A stretch of DNA of 64,000 nt, from contig JAWKHS010000014.1 in assembly GCA_041394705.1 (NCBI GenBank), positions 105,830-169,829 on the forward strand, read 5' to 3'. Position numbers and translations under genes: made by a program. The first letter of the stretch is position 1. Every line of letters starts with the position of its first letter. The notes under the pieces are model-generated. The model saw nothing but the letters and a program-made list of their open reading frames with translations. It was not told where the DNA came from and did not search any database. The DNA is from Vicinamibacterales bacterium (lineage in GTDB: Bacteria > Acidobacteriota > Vicinamibacteria > Vicinamibacterales > UBA2999). Below, one piece after another: positions 1 through 10,114 of this stretch.

Positions 1-1
1 C

Positions 2-994
2 GTCTACTGGTGCACGCCCCTGGCGTGGGCCGTCGCGCGGCGCGCCCGGGTGGACTGCGAACGGGCGGCCGACGACGCCGTGCTCCATCTGGGGCTCGAC
101 GCCACGGACTACGCCAGCCACCTCCTCGATCTCGCCCGCGCGCTTCGTGCCCGGTCGCCATGGACGCCCGCGCCCGCCATGGCCCGTTCATCCAGTCTGG
201 AAGGGAGAGTCCGAGCCATGTTGGATCCCACCACGAACCGTCAGCCCGCCTCTCGCACGCTCCGCGCGGCGGCCGTCGTCGGCTTGCTCGCCGCCGCGAT
301 CCCGCTGGCCGCCGCGGGGCCCCAGCCGTCGTACCACGAGTTCGGAGGGGTGGTCGTCGACGGGATGGGCCGCCCGATCCCTGACCAGGCCGTCGTGATG
401 ACGGACCCGGCGAACCGCACGAAGCACGAGGTGAGGACCGATGCCGCGGGCCGTTTCCAGTTCACGGGGCTGCCGGCCGGGGAGCAGCACGTGACGGTGA
501 AGAGCCGCGGCTTCCGCGACCTGACGCAGCCGGTCCGGGTGGGCGAGCAGTCGGAGGCGCGACTGCAGCTCGCGCTGGGCACGCTCCAGGAGACGGTCCG
601 CGTGACGGCGGGCTCGGCGGCGGCGCCGGACGACGGCGGGCAGGCCGCGTCGGCTCGGGCCGCGCGGGCGGCCGAGCGCCAGGCTCGCGCACTCGAGACC
701 TGTCAGGCGGGACCGCCCTCGGCCGCTGGCGGCAACATCCTGCCGCCCATCAAGCTGGTGCACGTCGCCCCCGCGTACCCGGCGTGGCCGGCGGACGGGA
801 CGGTGACGCTCACGGCCGTCATCGACACACACGGCGACGTACGCGACGTGCGCGACGTCCACGGGCCTGATCCCGCGCTGGAGACCGCGGCGGCCGACGC
901 CGTGCGGCGCTGGAAGTTCACGACGACCCTGCTGGACTGTCAGCCCACCGACGTGGAGATGACCGTCCGGGTGAACTTCGTGGCGCCCCGGTAG
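2..994 (+). CDS. M56 (BlaR1-type) peptidase with CarboxypepD-regulatory and TonB C-terminal domains, 5' truncated
   Basis: The window opens inside this gene. The frame is open from base 2, so the GTG at 50 is not the real start. The first ~50 residues read as the tail of an M56/BlaR1 membrane peptidase (a DCERAADDAVL motif followed by YASHLLDLA). A hydrophobic segment follows near window residues 85-105. Next comes a carboxypeptidase-regulatory-like beta sandwich (FGGVVVDGMGRPIPD to GLPAGEQHVTV), then a TonB C-terminal-like domain (PAYPAWPADGTVTLTAVID, ending AVRRWKF). In M56 proteins the missing N-terminal part holds the HExxH zinc site and membrane helices. Such genes usually sit next to a BlaI-type repressor, which would lie before this window. 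Signal sensing and periplasmic contact are inferred. Confidence 0.8.
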   Translation, partial: VYWCTPLAWAVARRARVDCERAADDAVLHLGLDATDYASHLLDLARALRARSPWTPAPAMARSSSLEGRVRAMLDPTTNRQPASRTLRAAAVVGLLAAAIPLAAAGPQPSYHEFGGVVVDGMGRPIPDQAVVMTDPANRTKHEVRTDAAGRFQFTGLPAGEQHVTVKSRGFRDLTQPVRVGEQSEARLQLALGTLQETVRVTAGSAAAPDDGGQAASARAARAAERQARALETCQAGPPSAAGGNILPPIKLVHVAPAYPAWPADGTVTLTAVIDTHGDVRDVRDVHGPDPALETAAADAVRRWKFTTTLLDCQPTDVEMTVRVNFVAPR

Positions 995-1006
995 CCAGAC
1001 CGTGCA

Positions 1007-1030
1007 GGGGCGGCCCGTCGCGGCCGCCCC
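1007..1030 (+). terminator. Strong GC hairpin after the M56/TonB gene
   Basis: A perfect 9-bp stem (GGGGCGGCC / GGCCGCCCC) with a 6-nt loop starts 12 nt after the stop codon at 994. No T-run follows, so it is either a U-poor terminator or an mRNA-stabilising hairpin. Confidence 0.45.
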
Positions 1031-1066
1031 GGTTCAACCCGCCTGGAGCGCGGCCGATTCCCAGGC

Positions 1067-2641
1067 ATGCGCAACGCCTTCGTCGCCGCCTCCGGCGCGA
1101 CGCTGGCCCTCATCGCCGGCATCGCCGTCGTGTGGCCACCCGTGCTCTGGTCGCTGGTCGTCCTGGGACCCGTGATCCTCCGCGGCCTCGCCGACATCCT
1201 CCAGACGCGCCAGGCCGTGCGCCGCAACTTCCCCGTCATCGGGCACGGCCGCTACCTCCTCGAGAAGATCCGGCCCGAGATCAACCAGTACTTCGTCGAG
1301 AGCAACAGCGACGGGCGGCCGTTCAGCCGCAACGACCGGTCGGTCGTCTACCAGCGCGCCAAGGGCGAGCTGGACACGCTGCCGTTCGGCACCCAGCGCG
1401 ACGTCTACGCCGTCGGGTACGAGTGGATCAACCACTCGCTGGCGCCGGTGGAGCCCGACCACGCGTGCAGCCGGGTCACCGTGGGGGGCGCCGCGTGCAC
1501 GCAACCCTACTCGGCGTCGATCTTCAACGTGTCGGCGATGAGCTACGGCTCGCTCAGCAAGAACGCCGTCCTCGCCCTGAACACGGGCGCGCGCCTGGGC
1601 GGCTTCGCGCACAACACCGGCGAGGGCGGGCTGAGCCCCTACCACCTCGAACCCGGCGGCGACCTCATCTGGCAGATCGGCACGGGGTACTTCAGCTGCC
1701 GGACGCGCGATGGGCGCTTCGACGTGGACGAGTTCGCCAGGCGCGCCACGCTGCCGGCCGTCAGGATGATCGAGGTGAAGCTCTCGCAGGGCGCCAAGCC
1801 CGGCCACGGCGGGATCCTGCCGGCGGCGAAGCTCACGCCGGAGATCGTCGAGATCCGCGGCGTCGAGTCCGGGAAGGACGTCCTCTCGCCCCCCGCGCAC
1901 ACGGCGTTCACGACGCCGCTCGGCCTCATCCAGTTCCTGCAGACGCTGCGCGAGGCGTCGGGCGGCAAGCCCGTCGGCTTCAAGCTGTGCGTGGGCAAGC
2001 GGCACGAGTTCTTCGGCATCGTCAAGGCGATGCTCGACACGGGCGTCCGCCCGGACTTCATCACCGTCGACGGCGCCGAGGGCGGCACCGGCGCCGCGCC
2101 GATGGAGTTCTCCGACTCGGTCGGCACGCCCCTGAACGACGGCCTCTCGTTCGTCCACAACGCGCTGGTCGGCGCCGGCATCCGCGACGACATCCGGCTC
2201 ATCGCCTCCGGCAAGGTGAACACGGGCTTCCAGATCGCGGCCAAGATCGCGCTGGGCGCCGACATGTGCAACGCCGCGAGGGCGATGATGTTCGCCCTGG
2301 GGTGCATCCAGGCCCTGCGCTGCAACACGAACCAGTGCCCGACGGGCGTCGCGACGCAGGATCCGGAACTGGTGCACGGCCTGCACGTCGGCGACAAGTC
2401 CGAACGCGTGGCACGCTTCCGCCGCGAGACGGTGAAGAGCTTCTTCGAGGTCCTCGGGGCCGCGGGCTTCCAGCAGCCGGCCGACCTCAAGCCGTGGTTC
2501 GTGATGCGCCGGGTGAGCTCCGGCGAGGTCAGGAGCTACCACGAGATCTATCCCACGGTGGAGCCGGGCGCGCTCCTCCAGGGGACGGTGAACGGCAGCC
2601 TGGGCCGTGCCTGGGATACGGCGCGACCGGACCGCTTCTGA
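1067..2641 (+). CDS. FMN-binding glutamate synthase-family oxidoreductase (GltB-like domain, membrane-anchored)
   Basis: The 524-aa protein has one or two N-terminal transmembrane segments (residues ~5-40), then a stand-alone FMN/Fe-S glutamate synthase central domain. Visible family features are SAMSYGSLSKNAV, NTGEGG, the flavin-site run TVDGAEGGTGAAP, and a Cys cluster (CIQALRCNTNQCPTGVATQ) matching the 3Fe-4S site of GltB. The N-terminal glutaminase domain of true GltB is missing, so it probably cannot use glutamine by itself. Proteins of this type are annotated as FMN-binding glutamate synthase family; their physiological substrate is uncertain. No gltD-like subunit is nearby. The next gene starts 10 nt downstream, so the two are probably cotranscribed. 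Confidence 0.88.
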   Translation: MRNAFVAASGATLALIAGIAVVWPPVLWSLVVLGPVILRGLADILQTRQAVRRNFPVIGHGRYLLEKIRPEINQYFVESNSDGRPFSRNDRSVVYQRAKGELDTLPFGTQRDVYAVGYEWINHSLAPVEPDHACSRVTVGGAACTQPYSASIFNVSAMSYGSLSKNAVLALNTGARLGGFAHNTGEGGLSPYHLEPGGDLIWQIGTGYFSCRTRDGRFDVDEFARRATLPAVRMIEVKLSQGAKPGHGGILPAAKLTPEIVEIRGVESGKDVLSPPAHTAFTTPLGLIQFLQTLREASGGKPVGFKLCVGKRHEFFGIVKAMLDTGVRPDFITVDGAEGGTGAAPMEFSDSVGTPLNDGLSFVHNALVGAGIRDDIRLIASGKVNTGFQIAAKIALGADMCNAARAMMFALGCIQALRCNTNQCPTGVATQDPELVHGLHVGDKSERVARFRRETVKSFFEVLGAAGFQQPADLKPWFVMRRVSSGEVRSYHEIYPTVEPGALLQGTVNGSLGRAWDTARPDRF

Positions 2642-2651
2642 GCGGAACGCG

Positions 2652-3056
2652 ATGCTCCCGCCCGACGCGTCGACCGCCGACGTCCGCGACCTGATTCACC
2701 GCTACTACGCGAGCCTGTTTCCCAAGACGTGCCCGCACTGCGGCCGCGGCTTCCAGACCCTCCGCGAGTACGTCGAGGCCACGGTGCCGGCAGGACGCTA
2801 CATCTCCTACGACGTCGATGCCGGGCACTTCGCGCCGGAGCGCCTCGTCGGCACCTACGCCTTCGCCAACTGCCCCTGCGGCGACACGCTCGCGCTCGGC
2901 ACGGACGGCCTGCCGCACGAGACGCGCCTCGCGCTGCTCGCGTGGGTCCAGGCCGAGGCGGCGCGCCGGTCCATGGCCGCGACGGAATTCCTCGACTGGC
3001 TCCGGACGACGCTCCGCCAGCAGATCCTGGCGGAATCGGGTCCGCCCGCGGCCTGA
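2652..3056 (+). CDS. Small Cys-motif protein of unknown function
   Basis: The 134-aa product starts at ATG 2652, ten bases after the glutamate synthase-like stop. Earlier in-frame codons overlap that gene and are less likely. It has two possible zinc-ligand pairs, CPHCGR near residue 24 and CPCGD near residue 74, then a helical C-terminus (ALLAWVQAEAARR, EFLDWLRTTLRQQ). I do not recognise a family. The tight spacing suggests coexpression with the flavoprotein. A zinc-ribbon fold is a guess from the paired Cys motifs. Confidence 0.65.
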   Translation: MLPPDASTADVRDLIHRYYASLFPKTCPHCGRGFQTLREYVEATVPAGRYISYDVDAGHFAPERLVGTYAFANCPCGDTLALGTDGLPHETRLALLAWVQAEAARRSMAATEFLDWLRTTLRQQILAESGPPAA

Positions 3057-3083
3057 GGCCGCGTCTGCGCGGGTCGGCCCGCG

Positions 3084-4940
<1,857 letters not shown>

Positions 4941-4946
4941 CTCTCC

Positions 4947-4952
4947 AGTATA
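4947..4952 (-). promoter_or_regulatory. -10 element of a probable leaderless typA promoter
   Basis: TATACT on the minus strand, followed by 6 nt and the typA ATG at 4940. Transcription would start at or next to the ATG. No convincing -35 hexamer is visible. Confidence 0.5.
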
Positions 4953-4962
4953 GGCCGGCCGC

Positions 4963-6072
4963 TCACCCGGCCGCGCGCCGGCGCCCCGGCGCCACCAGCG
5001 CCTTCGGGATCCGGTAGGCGGCGGCGTCCGCCAGCGCGTCGTTCAGTTCGTCGAGGCCATAGACACGCGCCCCGATCTCGCCCCACGGCACCCTGGCGGC
5101 GTGCCGGTCGAGCACCTGCACCGCCCGCAGGAAGTGCCCGGCCTCGCTGCCCCAGCAGCCGCGGATCTCCAGATGCTTGCGGTTGATCTGCTGGTGTGCG
5201 TTGACGATGCTGGGGCCGGCGTCCGTGTAGTGGCCGGCGATCACGTAGCGTCCGCCGTCGCGGATGAGTGCCGGCGCCTCCTCGACGGCGGCGGGGGCCC
5301 CGGAGGCCTCGATGGCGACGTCCACGCCCCTGCCGCCGGTCAGCGACCGCACGTGGGCGAGCCGTTCCTCCGGCGAGGTCGCCGTGAGGTCGAACGTCTC
5401 GTCGGCGCCCATCCGCCGCGCGAGGGCCAGCCGGTCGCCGGGCGCGCCGACGGCGATGACCAGGCCCGCCCCGGACAGCCGCGCGAGCGCGACGATGCTG
5501 AGCCCCACGGCGCCCGTCCCCTGGACGAGCACGGCGTCGGCCAGGCGGAGGGCCGCGCGGTCGATGGCGTGAACGGCCGTGATGAGCCCGCAGCCGCCGC
5601 CGATGTAGTCCTCGGAGCGCACGCGGTCGGGCAGCCGGGCCGCGACGACGCCGGGCTCCAGGTAGATGGCCTCGCTCCAGCCGCCGAAGAGGCCGTCCGC
5701 GGCGCCGTCCGTGATCCCGTAGACGCGGCGCGACGGACACTTCGTCGGCGTGCCGCTCACGGCGCACGCGTAGCAGCGGCCGCAGGTGCGGTGCACGTCG
5801 TAGAACACCACGCGGTCGCCCTCGCGGAGCGTGACCCCGTCGCCGCCGATCACCTCGCCGCGGATCTTCTCGGCGAACCCGATCGAGACGTGCCCTGGGA
5901 TGAGCGGATACGGCACGCCTGACAGCCGCCCGTGCCAGAGATGCACGTCGGTGCCGCACACCTCCGAGTACTCGGTGCGAAGCAGCATCCCGCCTGGCGC
6001 GATGTCCGGCTCGGGGAACGCCTGGATCTCGACGGGCTGATGGGGCGCGGGGATGACGGCGGCGTGGATCAT
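4963..6072 (-). CDS. Zinc-dependent alcohol dehydrogenase (MDR superfamily)
   Basis: The 369-aa protein is a medium-chain dehydrogenase/reductase. The catalytic-zinc region has CGTDVH (Cys near residue 40) and GHVSIG, where GHE is usual. A structural-zinc lobe with four Cys (TCGRCYACAVSGTPTKC) is intact. The Rossmann NAD(P) site is VQGTGAVGLSIVALA. It should oxidise or reduce an alcohol/aldehyde or polyol, but the substrate cannot be read from the sequence. It lies 22 nt upstream of typA, which seems to have its own promoter. The Val in place of the usual Glu in GHE is noted separately. Confidence 0.88.
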   Translation of the reverse strand: MIHAAVIPAPHQPVEIQAFPEPDIAPGGMLLRTEYSEVCGTDVHLWHGRLSGVPYPLIPGHVSIGFAEKIRGEVIGGDGVTLREGDRVVFYDVHRTCGRCYACAVSGTPTKCPSRRVYGITDGAADGLFGGWSEAIYLEPGVVAARLPDRVRSEDYIGGGCGLITAVHAIDRAALRLADAVLVQGTGAVGLSIVALARLSGAGLVIAVGAPGDRLALARRMGADETFDLTATSPEERLAHVRSLTGGRGVDVAIEASGAPAAVEEAPALIRDGGRYVIAGHYTDAGPSIVNAHQQINRKHLEIRGCWGSEAGHFLRAVQVLDRHAARVPWGEIGARVYGLDELNDALADAAAYRIPKALVAPGRRRAAG

Positions 6073-6212
6073 GGGGGTCTCGGGTCCAGGGGGCCGGGTC
6101 CAGGAGCGGGACCGATGAAATCCTAACTCCGACGAACGGCGGGCGGCGGACCATGGAACGGCGGGCCGCTCCGGAGCAGCCCCGGGACCCGGACCCCGGG
6201 CCCCGCCTGCGC

Positions 6213-6218
6213 TATCCT
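6213..6218 (+). promoter_or_regulatory. -10 element of a probable leaderless fmdB-like gene promoter
   Basis: TATCCT ends 6 nt before the ATG at 6225. No Shine-Dalgarno precedes the start, and the ATG begins the conserved MPLYEY N-terminus of the family. Confidence 0.5.
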
Positions 6219-6224
6219 GTCCCC

Positions 6225-6455
6225 ATGCCGCTCTACGAGTACCACTGCCAGGACTGCGATCACGACTTCGAGCTGCTCGTGCGGGAGTCGACCACCCTCG
6301 AGTGCCCCACGTGCCACGGGCGGAAGCTCGAGAAGCAGCTCTCGGTGTTCGCGGTGGGCGCGGAGGGGCGGTCGACCCCGATCCGGACGCCGGCCGCTGG
6401 CCCCTGTGGGTCGTGCGGGCATCCCGACGGCCCGGGCTCCTGCTCGGTGCACTAG
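6225..6455 (+). CDS. FmdB-family zinc ribbon regulatory protein
   Basis: The 76-aa product begins with the family signature MPLYEYHC. Two CxxC pairs follow (CQDC near residue 8, CPTC near residue 30), forming the single zinc ribbon of the FmdB/CxxC_CXXC_SSSS family. A Gly/Pro tail holds two more Cys pairs (CGSCGH, CSVH). Members are small proteins tentatively linked to regulation; the precise role here is unknown. The frame stays open upstream to 6153, but the conserved N-terminus and the -10 at 6213 favour ATG 6225. The cytochrome c gene follows after 12 nt. Confidence 0.9.
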   Translation: MPLYEYHCQDCDHDFELLVRESTTLECPTCHGRKLEKQLSVFAVGAEGRSTPIRTPAAGPCGSCGHPDGPGSCSVH

Positions 6456-6467
6456 CCGCCCGCTGGG

Positions 6468-7097
6468 GTGCAGGCCGTGAGGGTCCTCCGCCTGGTCTGG
6501 CACGGCTTGGCGCTGGTCGGTGTGGCGGCCATCGGTGGCGGGGCGTGGTTTGCGTCCCAGGGCGTGTCTTCCACGGCCACGCCGGGCGCCCTCGAAACCC
6601 GCGTCGCCCGGACCGCGCGGCACCTCCTGATACCGGCGGTCGCCCGGCACCGCGCCAACCCCGTGTCCGAGTCTCCGCTGGTCCTGGAGGTCGCCCGGGC
6701 GCACTGGGCCGACCACTGCGCGAGCTGTCACGCCAACGACGGGTCGGGACAGACGGCCATGGGACAGCGCCTCTACCCGAAGGCGCCAGACATGCGCCTC
6801 CCCGCCACGCAAGCCCTCAGCGACGGCGAGCTCTTCCACATCATCGAGCACGGCGTGAAGCTCACGGGCATGCCGGCCTGGGGGACCGGGACGCCGGGCA
6901 GCGAGCAGGAATCGTGGGAGCTCGTGCGGTTCATCCGGCACCTCCCGTCGCTCTCGGAGGACGAGCTGGCGGAGATGGACGAGCTCAATCCGCGCAGCCG
7001 GGCCGAGTGGCAGGAGCTCGAAGACGAGCGGCGCTTCCTGTCTGGTACACTCGACGTGCCCGATGTGCCCCCGCACGGGGTCAGGCATCGTCCGTAG
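6468..7097 (+). CDS. Membrane-anchored class I cytochrome c
   Basis: The 209-aa protein has an N-terminal transmembrane or uncleaved signal segment (residues ~8-30). It carries one haem c site, CASCH at residues 84-88, and a probable axial Met at residue 135 in KLTGMPAWG. The helical stretch ESWELVRFIRHLP fits a cytochrome CBB3/class I fold. It should act as a periplasmic electron carrier. GTG 6468 is used here; GTG 6477 is an equally possible start and changes only three residues. It follows the FmdB-like gene closely and precedes a small exported protein by 16 nt, so the three may form one unit. Confidence 0.87.
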   Translation: MQAVRVLRLVWHGLALVGVAAIGGGAWFASQGVSSTATPGALETRVARTARHLLIPAVARHRANPVSESPLVLEVARAHWADHCASCHANDGSGQTAMGQRLYPKAPDMRLPATQALSDGELFHIIEHGVKLTGMPAWGTGTPGSEQESWELVRFIRHLPSLSEDELAEMDELNPRSRAEWQELEDERRFLSGTLDVPDVPPHGVRHRP

Positions 7098-7113
7098 TTC
7101 CGGGAGGCTCTCG

Positions 7114-7434
7114 ATGAACCGACGTGCGTTCGTGCTCGCCCTGGCCGCCAGCACCGTGCCGGCCGCCGTCGCGCTGGGCCACGAGGGCCACGATCACAAG
7201 ATCGTCGGCCACGTCGCCGAGGTGACCGCCGGGACGCTCGTCGTGAAGGCCGTGAAGGGCGGCGCACTCTCGTCGATCGCCATCACGGCGGCGACCAAGA
7301 TCACCAAGGGCCGCATGAAGATGGCCGCGACGGACCTGAAGGTCGGCGACCGCGTCGTCGTCAACATCGGCAGCGGCAAGACGCCGCTGGTCGCGAAGGC
7401 CGTGCAAATCGGCACGGCAGCCGCGACGCGCTGA
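7114..7434 (+). CDS. Small exported protein, DUF5666-like beta domain
   Basis: The 106-aa protein starts at ATG 7114, preceded by a good Shine-Dalgarno (GGGAGG, 7 nt away). The N-terminus MNRRAFVLALAAS looks like a signal peptide and is followed by a His-rich HEGHDH stretch that could bind metal. The rest alternates short beta strands (VGHVAEVTAGTLVVKA, DLKVGDRVVVNIG), resembling DUF5666 or OB-like exported domains. The function is unknown; a metal-linked role is suggested only by the His cluster. The gene lies between the cytochrome c and the universal stress protein on the same strand. Confidence 0.7.
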   Translation: MNRRAFVLALAASTVPAAVALGHEGHDHKIVGHVAEVTAGTLVVKAVKGGALSSIAITAATKITKGRMKMAATDLKVGDRVVVNIGSGKTPLVAKAVQIGTAAATR

Positions 7435-7447
7435 GCGCCGCGCCGGC

Positions 7448-8347
7448 ATGTCGATTGCGACGTCGATTCTCTGTCCCGTCGACTTCTCGCCCGACGCCGA
7501 GCGCGCCTTGCGGCATGCCGTCGCCCTGGCCGGCAGCGCCGGCGCGCGCCTCACGCTCCTCACCGTCAACGACCCGATTCTCGTCACCGCCCTGAAAGTG
7601 ACGGGCCGCCAGGACGCCCTCCGCCGCCAGATCCAGGAGGCGCTCCAGGACACCCTCGCGCGCGTCCCCACGCCGGCGCCTCCCGTGGTCCCGGCCATCG
7701 ACGTCGCCACGGGCAGCCCCGCGACCGAGATCCTGGAGGCGGTCACCCGCGTGGAGGCCGACCTCGTGGTCATCGGGACGCGCGGGCTCGGTCGGGCCGG
7801 CCAGCTGCTCTTCGGGTCCACCACGGAACGCGTGCTCCACGCCGCGAGCGTGCCGGTGCTCGTCGTGCCGGACTACGCGCCCGAGCGGATGAGCATCGAG
7901 CTCGGCGTGACCCGCTACACGGTCCATCGCGTGATCGCGGCTGCCGGCCTCGACCCGGCCGATGCCGTCGTGGCGGCGTCGGCCGCCGCCTGGGCCCGCG
8001 AGTGCGCCGCCGGCCTCACCCTCGCTCACGTCTGCGCCGCGCCGCCGACGCCGTCATGGTGGCCGTTCCCGGCCGCAGCGGCCGAGGACGACCGCCTCGA
8101 GTCCGCGATGGAGCAGCTCGCAACGCTGGGGCGCACCGTGGAGCACCCGACGCCCGTGGGGCTCGAAGTACGGCGCGGGCACGTCGCCAGCGAACTGGCC
8201 GCGCTCGCCCGCGAGGCCGATGCCGGCATGGTCGTGCTCTCACGCGGCGCCGGCACCCACCGGTTGGGCGCTACTGCGTACCGGGTCGCCGTGTCCGCTC
8301 ACGTGCCGACGCTGGTCGTCTCCGCCCCGCCGCCGCCCGCCGCCTGA
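7448..8347 (+). CDS. Tandem universal stress protein (UspA family)
   Basis: This 299-aa protein has two Usp domains. The first (residues ~1-145) has ILCPVDFSPDAERAL at the start and an intact ATP-binding loop, GTRGLGRAGQLLFGST. The second (from ~155) ends SAHVPTLVVSAP but its loop is degenerate (SRGAGTHRLG), so only the first domain is likely to bind ATP. Such tandem proteins are cytosolic stress or starvation factors. It is the last gene of the 6225-8347 plus-strand group and converges on the M49-like gene with a 21-bp gap. Confidence 0.9.
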   Translation: MSIATSILCPVDFSPDAERALRHAVALAGSAGARLTLLTVNDPILVTALKVTGRQDALRRQIQEALQDTLARVPTPAPPVVPAIDVATGSPATEILEAVTRVEADLVVIGTRGLGRAGQLLFGSTTERVLHAASVPVLVVPDYAPERMSIELGVTRYTVHRVIAAAGLDPADAVVAASAAAWARECAAGLTLAHVCAAPPTPSWWPFPAAAAEDDRLESAMEQLATLGRTVEHPTPVGLEVRRGHVASELAALAREADAGMVVLSRGAGTHRLGATAYRVAVSAHVPTLVVSAPPPPAA

Positions 8348-8368
8348 GGCGCCCTGGCCCGAGCGAGG

Positions 8369-10081
8369 TCAGTACGCGCTCGTCAGCGCGGCGGCCGAGG
8401 TGAAGTGCGGCGCGATGTCCACGGGCACGTCGGCCAGCTTGTCGAGCACGGCCTGCGTGGTCGGCCGGATCACGCCGAGCGTCTCGAGCATCCCTTTCGC
8501 CTTCGCGTAGTCGCCCTCGGCCTGCAGCGTCATGAACTCGCGAGTGAGCGAGACGACGGCCTCGCGGATCTTCGACGCGTCCACGGCGAACGTGCCGTCG
8601 GGATTCACGGTGAAGGCGCCCTGGTCGAGCAGGTAGTTCAGCTGCACCGCCTGGCCGCGGCCGTGTGCCTCGGTGATGCCGAAGCGGACGGACCGGAACG
8701 CCGAGGCGAGGAACGTCGTGTACATCGTCCGCTCGAACTCCTTCGGCAGCTGGCCCTTGTCCACCAGGAACTGCAGCGCGAAGAGCCCAGAGATGTCCGC
8801 CTTGGCTTCCTCGATGGCGCTGTAGGTGTCCTTGAGCTCCTGGCGCACGGTGGTGGCGCGGCCGTTCACGGTGATGCCGTGGGGCCCGAGGCCGTGCATC
8901 AGCTCGTGCATGAGGATGTGCGTGAAGAAGGCGTCGAAGGCGACGTTGGCACGGTCGGCCGGAGCGAGCGCGATCTGGGAAATGGGCACCAGCACCTTGT
9001 CGAACTTGGCCTGCTGGTTGTTCTTGAGCATGATCCGCTTGCTGCCCTTCTCGCGGATCACCCGCTCGTCGTTGGGCAGGTTGAAGGCCGCCGTCTGGAC
9101 GCCGCGGTTGCCGTCGCCGGACGAGAACACGGTGTTGACGACGGCGATCGGCGCCATGGCGCCGAGCGCGGGGTTCCGGTACTTCGGATCGATCGGCAGG
9201 TGGTTCTCGATGTCCTGGAGCGCCCCCGCGAACTGCTGCAGCTTGTCGGACTCCGCCTGGTCCTTCACCGTGATGAAGGCCTCGAACGCCGCCTTGTAGT
9301 TGAACCACTCGTCCTCGTAGACCTCGTAGGGACCGATGGTCGGCTCGATGGAGGCGTCGAGCTCCATCCACCTGACGTCGCTCTCGTAGTAGTCGTTCGA
9401 GAGGAAGGCGGCCGCCCGGGCCTCGAGGAACGCCTTGAGCGACGGTTGCGTGGTGGCCGCCGCGGCCTCGCGCAGGTGCGCGGCCGCGAGCGCCAGCTCG
9501 CTCTGGTATTCCACGTTGTACGGCACGGCGACCAGTTGTCCCGCGCTCCCGCGGCGGATCGTGGTGAAGAAGCCGGTGGCCGCCTGGCGGGCCGGGCCGG
9601 ACAGGGCGGCGATCCACCGCTCGACCTCGTCCTTCGTCGCGCCGGCGGGATAGTAGTTCGCGGCGGGCGGCTTCTCCGGCGCGCCGGGCACGAAGGCCTC
9701 GTTGTGGTCGATGCGCGACCACGGCCCCTTGTTCAGCCAGAAGTACTCGAGCCGCGCCCGGCCGAGGGGCGACGTGTCGGCGACGAGCGTGGTCAACACG
9801 GCCTCGTTGCCGGCCCAGACCTGGCGGAGGAACAGCGCGTCCATGACCTGGGCCGCGCGAATCATGTGCGCCAGGGCCCGGCGTTCGGAGTCGGGCAGGC
9901 CGGACACGTCCGCCGACAGGTCCGTAGGTGCGAACCGCTTCGACTTGGCTTCGAGCGCCGTCATGGCCGGGTCGCTGCGCTCGGGCACGGCGGCTGGCGG
10001 CGCGGGTGGCGGCCCCGCGCACGCCGAGACGAGGACGAGCGGCGCGAGGGTGGAGAGCAGGAGGACGCGAGGGTTGGGCAT
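8369..10081 (-). CDS. Lipoprotein peptidase related to dipeptidyl-peptidase III (M49-like)
   Basis: The 570-aa protein starts with a lipoprotein signal (lipobox LVSAC near residue 20). A zinc site appears as HELMH at residues 392-396, with EEAKAD at 424-429 as the likely third ligand and catalytic partner. In classical M49 enzymes the motif is HELLGH, with one more residue between the His ligands, so this is a variant. Segments such as YNVEYQSELALAAAHLREAA and YSAIEEAKADISGLFAL fit proteins annotated as Zn-dependent hydrolases of the DPP III type. The location should be periplasmic. It is probably cotranscribed with yqgE (33-nt gap). Confidence 0.8.
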   Translation of the reverse strand: MPNPRVLLLSTLAPLVLVSACAGPPPAPPAAVPERSDPAMTALEAKSKRFAPTDLSADVSGLPDSERRALAHMIRAAQVMDALFLRQVWAGNEAVLTTLVADTSPLGRARLEYFWLNKGPWSRIDHNEAFVPGAPEKPPAANYYPAGATKDEVERWIAALSGPARQAATGFFTTIRRGSAGQLVAVPYNVEYQSELALAAAHLREAAAATTQPSLKAFLEARAAAFLSNDYYESDVRWMELDASIEPTIGPYEVYEDEWFNYKAAFEAFITVKDQAESDKLQQFAGALQDIENHLPIDPKYRNPALGAMAPIAVVNTVFSSGDGNRGVQTAAFNLPNDERVIREKGSKRIMLKNNQQAKFDKVLVPISQIALAPADRANVAFDAFFTHILMHELMHGLGPHGITVNGRATTVRQELKDTYSAIEEAKADISGLFALQFLVDKGQLPKEFERTMYTTFLASAFRSVRFGITEAHGRGQAVQLNYLLDQGAFTVNPDGTFAVDASKIREAVVSLTREFMTLQAEGDYAKAKGMLETLGVIRPTTQAVLDKLADVPVDIAPHFTSAAALTSAY

Positions 10082-10114
10082 GGGAGAACGCGCGCAGGCC
10101 GAGCCTGCCAGGAA

